5,292 nt of DNA from an uncultured Catenibacterium sp. (GTDB lineage: Bacteria; Bacillota_I; Bacilli_A; Erysipelotrichales; Coprobacillaceae), in assembly GCA_900764725.1 (NCBI GenBank), contig CAAFPB010000240.1, positions 1 to 5,292 on the forward strand. Direction: 5' to 3'. Each line of letters opens with the position of its first letter. Position 1 is the stretch's first letter. Positions 1 to 5,292 of this stretch are shown in pieces. Below the pieces are notes generated by a model, which was not told the DNA's origin, ran no database searches, and saw only the letters and a program-made list of their open reading frames with translations. The translations under genes were made by a program, and so were the position numbers.

Positions 1-12
1 CCTTCTATCCTC
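1..12 (-). promoter_or_regulatory. Possible ribosome binding site of a divergent gene starting left of the window
   Basis: Read on the minus strand, the edge of the window ends GAGGATAGAAGG after an A-rich run. This is the same style as the plus-strand leader, where an A-rich run precedes AAGGAT and the ATG. The start codon would lie a few bases outside the window, so this cannot be confirmed here. Alternatively, the T-rich plus-strand sequence at 11-25 could be the tail of an upstream terminator, but its stem would be outside the window. Confidence 0.4.
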
Positions 13-28
13 TTTTTTATTTCTTTAG

Positions 29-39
29 ACAAACTTTGT
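29..39. repeat. Short perfect palindrome (possible operator) in the intergenic region
   Basis: ACAAACTTTGT is a 5-bp perfect inverted repeat around one central base. It lies between the possible divergent promoter and the left window edge, where it could be a repressor half-site pair in the leader of the divergent gene. It is short and I cannot match it to a known operator, so the call is weak. Confidence 0.2.
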
Positions 40-77
40 ATTTTGCCTTACATATAGATAAAATTTGTGTATATATC

Positions 78-83
78 ATTATA
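78..83 (-). promoter_or_regulatory. Possible -10 box for a divergent gene to the left
   Basis: The minus strand reads TATAAT here. A TTGCAT lies upstream on that strand (forward 99-104), but with only 15 nt spacing, so the pair is suboptimal. It would give a leader of about 70 nt to a start codon just outside the window. Support comes mainly from the ribosome-binding-site-like sequence at 1-12. Confidence 0.35.
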
Positions 84-146
84 TTTTCTAATTTTATTAT
101 GCAAAAAACTAGATTATTTCTTAAAATTCGTTTAATATAGGTTCGA

Positions 147-152
147 TATAAT
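147..152 (+). promoter_or_regulatory. Probable -10 box (TATAAT) of the activase-rnmV transcription unit
   Basis: A perfect TATAAT lies 30 nt before the ATG at 183, giving a predicted start near 158-160 and a short leader of about 24 nt. No good -35 is found at 17 nt; TTAAAA (121-126, 20 nt spacing) is the closest weak candidate. The base pair at the extended -10 position is CG and not TG. In such AT-rich sequence a TATAAT can occur by chance, but its place directly before the ribosome binding site is right. Confidence 0.55.
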
Positions 153-167
153 ACTCAAAAAAAGAGA

Positions 168-174
168 AAAGGAT
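168..174 (+). promoter_or_regulatory. Ribosome binding site for the activase gene
   Basis: AAAGGAT with AGGA at 170-173 lies 9 nt before the ATG at 183, normal spacing for a Shine-Dalgarno. It decides the start against an out-of-frame ATG at 173, which overlaps this site and opens only a 10-codon frame. Confidence 0.7.
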
Positions 175-182
175 GTGGAAGT

Positions 183-3100
183 ATGAAGTATTATTTAGGA
201 ATTGATGTAGGATCTACGACTGTAAAACTCTATTTAACAGACGAGAATGACAAATGCTTATTTTCTAAGTACACAAGACATTTCTCAGATGTTAGAAAAA
301 CAATCTATGAGTTATTAATTGAAGTAAAGGACCAGATGGGTGATATTGATTTATATCCTGTTATGACTGGTTCAGGAGGTTTGTCTCTTGCAGATAAGCT
401 AGGTATTTCTTTTATACAGGAAGTTATTGCGTGTACAAAAACAGTAGAAACATATATTCCACAAACTGATGTTGTTATAGAACTTGGTGGAGAAGATGCC
501 AAGATTACTTATTTTGAAGGACAGCTTGAACAGCGTATGAACGGTACTTGTGCAGGAGGTACTGGGGCATTTATTGACCAGATGGCTACTTTATTAAAGA
601 CTGATGCGGCTGGTTTAAATGAATATGCGAAAAACTATAAGACAATCTATCCTATCGCATCACGTTGTGGTGTCTTTGCGAAAACAGATATTCAGCCTTT
701 AATTAATGAAGGTGTATCTAAAGAAGATATTGCGGTATCTATTTTCCAGGCAGTTGTCAATCAGACTATTTCTGGTCTTGCTTGTGGTAAGCCTATTAGA
801 GGTAATGTTGCATTCTTAGGTGGTCCACTTTATTTCATGGATCAGTTAAGAGAACGTTTTATTGAAACATTAGGTTTAACTGAAGATGAAATCATCTTCC
901 CACAGAACTCACAGCTATTTGTTGCTATGGGGGCATGTTTAAATGCAAAAGAAAAAGTAGAAAACCCATTAAACATCTCTAAGATTATTGAAGACTTAGA
1001 AGGTCTTTCAGACTCTCCTACAGAACTTACAAATGTCTTAGAACCATTATTTAATGATGAAGCAGAATTAAAAGAATTCAGAGAAAGACACTTTACACAT
1101 ATCACTAAGAAAAGAACACTTAAGAAATATAAAGGTAAAGTATTCTTAGGAATCGATGTTGGCTCTACAACATCTAAGATCATCATGACTGATGATCAGG
1201 GTGCTATCTTATATTCTTTCTATAGTTCTAATGAAGGTAATCCATTACAGTTGATCATGAGTCTGATGAAGGAAATCTATCAGATGCTTCCAGAAGGATG
1301 TTATATTGCGAAAGCAGGTGTCACTGGTTATGGTGAAGCCCTTATTAAAGCTGCTTTAAAGGTAGATATCGGTGAAGTAGAAACAATTGCCCACTATACT
1401 GCCGCAAAAGCGTATGAACCTGATGTAGACTTTATTCTTGATATTGGTGGTCAGGATATGAAGGCTATTACTATTAGAGATAATGTGATTCAGAATATTT
1501 CATTAAATGAAGCATGTTCTGCAGGATGTGGTTCATTCTTAGAAACATTCGCAAAATCATTAGGTTATAAGATTGAAGAATTCGCAGAACTTGCATTAAA
1601 GTCTAAACACCCTATTGATTTAGGTTCTAGATGTACAGTATTCATGAACTCAAAGGTAAAACAGGCACAAAAAGAAGGTGCTTCTGTAGAAGATATCAGT
1701 GCTGGTTTATCTTATTCAGTTATTAAGAATGCATTATATAAAGTAATTAAATTAAGAAGTAAAGAAGATATTGGTAAGCATGTTGTTGTACAGGGTGGTA
1801 CTTTCTATAACGAAGCAGTACTACGTGCCTTTGAAAAAGAAACAGGTATTGAAGTAGTCAGACCTGATATCGCAGGATTAATGGGTGCTTATGGTATGGC
1901 ACGTATTGCGATTGAAAATGATGACAATGAACCTTCTACTATTCTTTCATTAGAAGAAATAGAAGCACTTGACTATGATACAAAGATTAGAAACTGTGGT
2001 AAGTGTACAAACAACTGTATGTTAACTATTACATCATTCAATGATGGTAGAGAATATATTTCAGGTAATAGATGTGAAAGAGGGGCTAACCTTCCAATGA
2101 CATCTAAGAAGTTACCTAACCTCTATGATTATAAATATGGTCGTATCTTTGGTTATAAATCACTTTCTAAAGATGATGCGAAAAGAGGAGAAGTCGGTAT
2201 TCCTAGAGTACTTAATATGTATGAGAACTATCCATTCTGGCATACATTCTTTACTCAGTTAGGATTTAGAGTTGTTTTATCAGCAAGATCTTCTAAGAAG
2301 ATTTATGAAAAAGGTATTGAATCTATTCCATCAGAAAATGCCTGCTATCCAGCTAAAATCTCTCATGGACATATTGAAAACTTGATTGAAAGAGGCATTC
2401 CTTTTATCTTCTATCCATCAGTGGCTTATGAAAGAAAAGAATATGAAGATGCAGGTAACCATTATAATTGTCCAGTTGTTGCTTCTTATCCAGAAGTAAT
2501 TAGAAATAATGTAGACAGCTTAGAAGAACACAACGTGAAATATAAGAACCCATTCTTATCTTTAAATAACCCTAAGACATTATTTAAGGTAATGAAGGAA
2601 TCTTTGGCTGAATATGATATTTCAGATAAAGAAATGCATAATGCGATTGATAAAGCCTATAAGGAATTAGCACGTGCAAGAAAAGATATTGAAGTAAAGG
2701 GTCAGGAAGCATTGGAATGGATGCATAAAAACAATAAGAAGGGTATTGTCCTTGCAGGACGTCCTTATCATGTGGATCCTGAAATCAACCATGGTATTGC
2801 CAGCTTAATTACAAGTGAAGGTTTCTGTGTATTAACAGAAGATTCTGTATGTAACTTAAATAAAGAAAACTTAGATTTACGTGTAGTAGACCAGTGGACA
2901 TATCATTCTAGACTCTATCGTGCGGCAGAATTCGTAACAACTCAGCCAGATCTTGAACTTATTCAGTTAACATCATTTGGATGTGGATTAGATGCAGTTA
3001 CAAGTGACCAGGTGGCTGAATTATTACAGGCAAGAGGTAAGATTTATACACTTATTAAGATTGATGAAGCCTCTAACTTAGGACCAATTAGAATCCGTAT

Positions 3101-4409
3101 TAGATCACTTAAAGCAACAGTAAAGAAGAAAGACAATACTGTACACTTAGAAAATAAATATGAATCTGAAAAAGTATCATTCACACAAGAAATGAAGGAT
3201 GATAGATGGACTATTCTATGTCCTCAGATGTCTCCTATTCATTTCCAGTTTGTAGAAACTGCAATGAATTCAGAAGGGTATAACTTTGTGGTATTACCTT
3301 CAGTAGATAAAGAAGCTGTAGACCAGGGACTAAAGTATGTGAATAATGATGCATGTTATCCAAGTATCTTAGTAACAGGTCAGATGATGAATGCCTTGAA
3401 TTCAGGTAAGTATGATCCTCATAAGGTGGCATTGATCATTTCACAGACAGGTGGAGGATGTCGTGCAACAAACTATATTGCGTTTATTAGAAAAGCATTA
3501 AAGGATGCACATATGGATTATGTACCTGTTATTTCAGCAAACCTACAGGGATTAGAATCTAACCCAGGCTTTAAAATCACTTATAAGGTAGCTAAGAAGG
3601 TTATTATTGGAGCTATGTATGGTGACTTATTCATGAGAGTCTTATATCGTGTAAGACCTTATGAAAAGGTGAAAGGTTCAGCCAATGAATTATATGAATC
3701 ATGGGTAGAAAAGTGTAAAGAAAACGTTGAAAATGGTTCTATGAAGGAATTCAAGAAGAACGTTTATCAGATTGTAAAGGAATTTGATGAATTACCACTT
3801 CTAGACATTAAGAAACCTAGAGTAGGTCTTGTAGGAGAAATCCTTGTGAAATTCCACCCTACTGCCAACAATGAGATTGTAAAGATTATTGAAGAAGAAG
3901 GCGCAGAAGCAGTTATGCCAGATTTAATTGACTTCTTCCAGTATTGTTTCTACAATACTCAGTATGAACATGAACATTATGATGCAAGCTGGAAATCAGC
4001 TAAGATATGTAATGTAGCGATTAAACTCGTAGACTTCTTAAGAAAAGATATGATTAAGGCATTAGAAGCATCAAATCGTTTTGATGCACCACATCCTATT
4101 GATCAAATTGCGAAGAAAGCAAGTGAAGTTGTTTCTATTGGTAACCAGACAGGTGAAGGATGGTTCTTAACTGGTGAAATGATTGAACTTATTGATGAAG
4201 GTGCACCTAATATCGTATGTATGCAGCCATTTGCCTGCTTACCTAACCATGTAACAGGTAAGGGTGTCATTAAGGCATTAAGAAGAAAATATCCACAGTC
4301 TAACATCGTTGCGATTGATTACGATCCAGGGGCTAGTGAAACTAACCAGCTTAACCGTATTAAATTGATGTTATCAACAGCATTTAAGAACATGGAATCA
4401 TCTAAATAG
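183..4409 (+). CDS. Fused acyl-CoA dehydratase activase-related protein (two BadF/HgdC-type ATPase domains + DUF2229/COG3580 + COG3581-like)
   Basis: Intact 1408-residue protein, a usual length for this fused family. Two ASKHA-fold activase domains lie at about residues 3-256 and 320-577. Each starts with GIDVGSTT (6-13 and 323-330), the phosphate loop of 2-hydroxyacyl-CoA dehydratase activators, and has a second nucleotide motif (ELGGED 100-105; DIGGQD 420-425). The candidate [4Fe-4S] ligands are Cys123/Cys162 and Cys445/Cys484. A linker with Cys605, 608, 612 and 631 follows. Next is a DUF2229-type region (about 675-980) with ACYP (Cys721) and SFGCG (Cys934), then a COG3581-like C-terminal region (about 1005-1400) with ACYP (Cys1058) and GGGCR (Cys1093). 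No signal peptide or membrane segment is evident, so it is probably cytoplasmic. In characterised relatives, ATP hydrolysis by the activator drives one low-potential electron into an Fe-S dehydratase or reductase. Here both parts appear to be on one chain. The substrate is unknown, and no separate hgdA/hgdB-type subunit or CoA-transferase gene is in the window. The ATG is supported by AAGGAT 9 nt upstream and by the domain starting at residue 3. Family assignment is secure; the reaction is not. Confidence 0.93.
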   Translation: MKYYLGIDVGSTTVKLYLTDENDKCLFSKYTRHFSDVRKTIYELLIEVKDQMGDIDLYPVMTGSGGLSLADKLGISFIQEVIACTKTVETYIPQTDVVIELGGEDAKITYFEGQLEQRMNGTCAGGTGAFIDQMATLLKTDAAGLNEYAKNYKTIYPIASRCGVFAKTDIQPLINEGVSKEDIAVSIFQAVVNQTISGLACGKPIRGNVAFLGGPLYFMDQLRERFIETLGLTEDEIIFPQNSQLFVAMGACLNAKEKVENPLNISKIIEDLEGLSDSPTELTNVLEPLFNDEAELKEFRERHFTHITKKRTLKKYKGKVFLGIDVGSTTSKIIMTDDQGAILYSFYSSNEGNPLQLIMSLMKEIYQMLPEGCYIAKAGVTGYGEALIKAALKVDIGEVETIAHYTAAKAYEPDVDFILDIGGQDMKAITIRDNVIQNISLNEACSAGCGSFLETFAKSLGYKIEEFAELALKSKHPIDLGSRCTVFMNSKVKQAQKEGASVEDISAGLSYSVIKNALYKVIKLRSKEDIGKHVVVQGGTFYNEAVLRAFEKETGIEVVRPDIAGLMGAYGMARIAIENDDNEPSTILSLEEIEALDYDTKIRNCGKCTNNCMLTITSFNDGREYISGNRCERGANLPMTSKKLPNLYDYKYGRIFGYKSLSKDDAKRGEVGIPRVLNMYENYPFWHTFFTQLGFRVVLSARSSKKIYEKGIESIPSENACYPAKISHGHIENLIERGIPFIFYPSVAYERKEYEDAGNHYNCPVVASYPEVIRNNVDSLEEHNVKYKNPFLSLNNPKTLFKVMKESLAEYDISDKEMHNAIDKAYKELARARKDIEVKGQEALEWMHKNNKKGIVLAGRPYHVDPEINHGIASLITSEGFCVLTEDSVCNLNKENLDLRVVDQWTYHSRLYRAAEFVTTQPDLELIQLTSFGCGLDAVTSDQVAELLQARGKIYTLIKIDEASNLGPIRIRIRSLKATVKKKDNTVHLENKYESEKVSFTQEMKDDRWTILCPQMSPIHFQFVETAMNSEGYNFVVLPSVDKEAVDQGLKYVNNDACYPSILVTGQMMNALNSGKYDPHKVALIISQTGGGCRATNYIAFIRKALKDAHMDYVPVISANLQGLESNPGFKITYKVAKKVIIGAMYGDLFMRVLYRVRPYEKVKGSANELYESWVEKCKENVENGSMKEFKKNVYQIVKEFDELPLLDIKKPRVGLVGEILVKFHPTANNEIVKIIEEEGAEAVMPDLIDFFQYCFYNTQYEHEHYDASWKSAKICNVAIKLVDFLRKDMIKALEASNRFDAPHPIDQIAKKASEVVSIGNQTGEGWFLTGEMIELIDEGAPNIVCMQPFACLPNHVTGKGVIKALRRKYPQSNIVAIDYDPGASETNQLNRIKLMLSTAFKNMESSK

Positions 4410-4410
4410 T

Positions 4411-4415
4411 GGAGG
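4411..4415 (+). promoter_or_regulatory. Ribosome binding site deciding the ATG start of the small hypothetical gene
   Basis: GGAGG, a near-consensus Shine-Dalgarno, starts 2 nt after the activase stop codon and lies 5 nt before the ATG at 4421. It argues for that ATG over the in-frame GTG at 4409. It is partly complementary to CCTC at 4446-4449 and its flank to CCAC at 4437-4440, so nearby coding sequence could in principle mask it. Confidence 0.75.
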
Positions 4416-4420
4416 AAGAT

Positions 4421-4741
4421 ATGGAAGATGGACATTCCACCCCGCCCTCGCGAGGTAGGGCTATTCTAGGCTTTATAAGATCAAAACTGAATTATAATAA
4501 GATTTCTGTATTAAAGAAATTAGCCTGTAAGAATAACCCTGTAATATATAGACGTGTATTACAAGAATTAGGCGACTACAAGTATAAAAAGAAACCTGTG
4601 AAGGGTATAACCCTTTCACAGGCTGATTATGATACATGCTGCCTTATACTCACTGTAATGGTTGAGAAAGATTTCGATTATTATTATGATCAGGGAGATG
4701 TCAAACGTACAATAGAACGTATGATTGACTTACTGAGTTAG
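4421..4741 (+). CDS. Small hypothetical protein between the activase and rnmV
   Basis: I do not recognise this 106-residue protein. The ATG at 4421 is preferred because GGAGG (4411-4415) lies 5 nt upstream. An in-frame GTG at 4409 would add four residues, but it overlaps the previous stop and puts the Shine-Dalgarno inside the gene. The N-terminus is short, polar and Pro/Arg-containing (STPPSRGR). A basic, probably helical middle follows (SKLNYNKISVLKKLACKNN), then a Lys-rich stretch (KYKKKPVKG) and an acidic-aromatic C-terminal part (DFDYYYDQGD, then a helix ending IDLLS). There is no signal peptide or clear membrane helix, and no metal-binding or catalytic motif is evident; there are three cysteines, two of them adjacent (CC). 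The gene lies 11 nt after the activase stop and 9 nt before rnmV, so it is probably co-transcribed and translated with them. Two stem-loops fall inside it (4444-4461 and 4595-4622). It could be a real small basic protein, perhaps nucleic-acid-binding given its neighbour, but that is inference from charge and context only. Confidence 0.72.
   Translation: MEDGHSTPPSRGRAILGFIRSKLNYNKISVLKKLACKNNPVIYRRVLQELGDYKYKKKPVKGITLSQADYDTCCLILTVMVEKDFDYYYDQGDVKRTIERMIDLLS
4444..4461 (+). other. GC-rich stem-loop at the 5' end of the small hypothetical gene
   Basis: GCCCT (4444-4448) pairs with AGGGC (4457-4461) around an 8-nt loop. The overlapping 10-bp perfect palindrome CCTCGCGAGG (4446-4455) is an alternative fold. 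Positions 4437-4461 are 20 of 25 G or C, in striking contrast to the AT-rich surroundings. It sits 22 nt after the A of the start codon, where structure could slow translation initiation. Its role is not known. Confidence 0.5.
4582..4622 (-). terminator. Strong stem-loop inside the small gene; intrinsic-terminator shape on the minus strand
   Basis: CCTGTGAA (4595-4602) pairs with TTCACAGG (4615-4622), and GGGT (4603-4606) with ACCC (4610-4613), leaving one bulged T at 4614 and a 3-nt loop. That is 12 base pairs with a single bulge. On the minus strand the stem is followed by TTTCTTTTT (complement of 4586-4594), the layout of a Rho-independent terminator. On the plus strand there is no T run after the stem, so it should not terminate the operon. 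It would stop antisense transcription coming from the rnmV side. Since the T run is the complement of lysine codons, chance is possible. Confidence 0.45.
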
Positions 4742-4744
4742 GAG
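4740..4744 (+). promoter_or_regulatory. Ribosome binding site supporting the GTG start of rnmV
   Basis: AGGAG overlaps the stop codon of the preceding gene and lies 6 nt before the GTG at 4751. No in-frame ATG exists near here, and the GTG places the Toprim motif at the usual distance from the N-terminus. Confidence 0.75.
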
Positions 4745-4750
4745 ATTATT

Positions 4751-5292
4751 GTGAGAAAGATTAAAGAAGTTGTTGTAGTAGAAGGTAAAACAGATACCGC
4801 AACACTTAAACAGTTATTTGATGTAGATACAATTGAAACATCTGGGTCAGGAATCAACGAAGATATTCTATCTCTCATTAAAACTGCTGCTTCAACACGT
4901 GGTGTCATTGTCTTAACAGATCCTGATTATCCTGGTACACAGATTAGAAATAAAGTCATTCAAGCTGTACCTAATGCGAAGCATGCTTTTGTCGCAAAAA
5001 AGGATGCTAAGGGTGTTAAGAAACTTGGTATTGCGGAAGCAAGACATGATGCCATTATTGAAGCATTAGAAAATGCAGTCACATTTAGTGATGCAGAAGA
5101 ATCTATTTCATGGGATGAATTTATTGATTTAGATGTATTAGGCAATAAGAAGAGAAGACTACAGGTCTATGATGCCTTTCATTTAGGTTATGGTAATGCG
5201 AAAGCATTATTTAAGAGACTGAATATGATGGGTATTACAAAAGAAGAAGTACTTAAAGCACTAAAGAGAGGCTGTCTCGAAATAAATGACAG
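4751..5292 (+). CDS. rnmV: Ribonuclease M5 (5S rRNA maturase), 3' end cut by window edge
   Basis: RNase M5 cleaves precursor 5S rRNA on both sides of its double-stranded stem to give mature 5S rRNA, in Bacillus with the help of ribosomal protein L18. The product opens with a Toprim domain: KEVVVVEGKTDT (residues 5-16) supplies the catalytic Glu11, GVIVLTDPDYPG (51-62) the acidic pair Asp57 and Asp59, and KHAFV (77-81) a family-typical strand. The segment GVKKLGIAEARHDAIIEALENA is split at about residues 88-109 and matches the stretch after Toprim in Bacillus RnmV. The C-terminal part (about 120-180) corresponds to the rRNA-binding half. 180 complete codons are visible; the family is about 180-190 residues, so only a few are likely missing. 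The start is a GTG with AGGAG 6 nt upstream. The gene follows the small hypothetical gene by 9 nt. In many Bacillota rnmV is followed by ksgA/rsmA, which would lie beyond the window. Confidence 0.93.
   Translation, partial: MRKIKEVVVVEGKTDTATLKQLFDVDTIETSGSGINEDILSLIKTAASTRGVIVLTDPDYPGTQIRNKVIQAVPNAKHAFVAKKDAKGVKKLGIAEARHDAIIEALENAVTFSDAEESISWDEFIDLDVLGNKKRRLQVYDAFHLGYGNAKALFKRLNMMGITKEEVLKALKRGCLEIND

Noticed and set aside
11..25. T-rich run as the tail of a plus-strand terminator
   Set aside because: No stem is visible before it in the window; the minus-strand ribosome binding site reading is at least as good.
58..97. 8-bp inverted repeat ATAAAATT/AATTTTAT with a 24-nt loop
   Set aside because: Pure A/T arms in an A/T-rich intergenic region are expected by chance; the long loop makes a stable structure unlikely.
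173..205. Possible 10-codon upstream reading frame overlapping the activase start
   Set aside because: Its ATG sits directly on the Shine-Dalgarno with no spacing, so initiation there is unlikely.
305..1186. Minus-strand open frames of 65 and 114 codons (305-502 and 842-1186)
   Set aside because: Both lie wholly within conserved parts of the activase gene; their translations look like no protein family, and no good ribosome binding site was seen.
3235..4306. Minus-strand open frames of 65 and 67 codons (3235-3432 and 4103-4306)
   Set aside because: They are antisense to the conserved COG3581-like region and have low-complexity, unfamily-like translations.
4409..4420. GTG at 4409 as start of the small hypothetical gene
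   Set aside because: It overlaps the previous stop codon and has no upstream Shine-Dalgarno, while ATG 4421 has GGAGG at good distance.
4595..4622. The stem-loop as a plus-strand terminator of the operon
   Set aside because: No T run follows it on the plus strand and the reading frame continues through it to rnmV.
4960..5145. Minus-strand open frame of 61 codons
   Set aside because: Antisense to the well-supported rnmV gene; Ser/Ala-rich composition reflects the opposite strand's codons.

Overview
The window looks like part of a chromosome from a low-GC, anaerobic Bacillota (Firmicutes) bacterium. The evidence is the AT-rich sequence, strong purine-rich Shine-Dalgarno sites, an oxygen-sensitive type of iron-sulfur activase/reductase, and an RNase M5 gene, which is typical of low-GC Gram-positives. 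A gut Erysipelotrichia-like host would fit, but that is a guess from general feel and not from a diagnostic marker.

Layout: positions 1-182 are an AT-rich intergenic stretch. It holds a good -10 box and ribosome binding site for the plus-strand genes. It probably also holds the promoter and ribosome binding site of a divergent gene whose start codon lies just left of the window. Positions 183-4409 encode one intact 1408-residue protein of the fused 2-hydroxyacyl-CoA dehydratase activase family: two tandem HgdC/BadF-type ATPase domains, a four-cysteine linker, then a DUF2229 (COG3580) region and a COG3581-like region. Positions 4421-4741 encode a 106-residue protein I do not recognise. Positions 4751 to the right edge encode almost all of ribonuclease M5 (rnmV), the enzyme that matures 5S rRNA.

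The three genes share a strand and are separated by only 11 and 9 nt, each with its own Shine-Dalgarno site, so they are probably co-transcribed from the promoter near 147-152. The pairing is functionally odd: a putative ATP-driven low-potential Fe-S reductase of unknown substrate sits in front of an rRNA-processing nuclease.

The most interesting points are two. First, the single-chain architecture of the large protein: both activase domains keep the two cluster cysteines with an identical 39-residue spacing, so one polypeptide could form an internal pseudo-dimer around a [4Fe-4S] cluster next to its own electron acceptor. Second, the small unknown gene carries two strong potential stem-loops inside its coding sequence. 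One of them, read on the minus strand, has the shape of an intrinsic terminator. I see no mobile element, CRISPR array, tRNA or rRNA.
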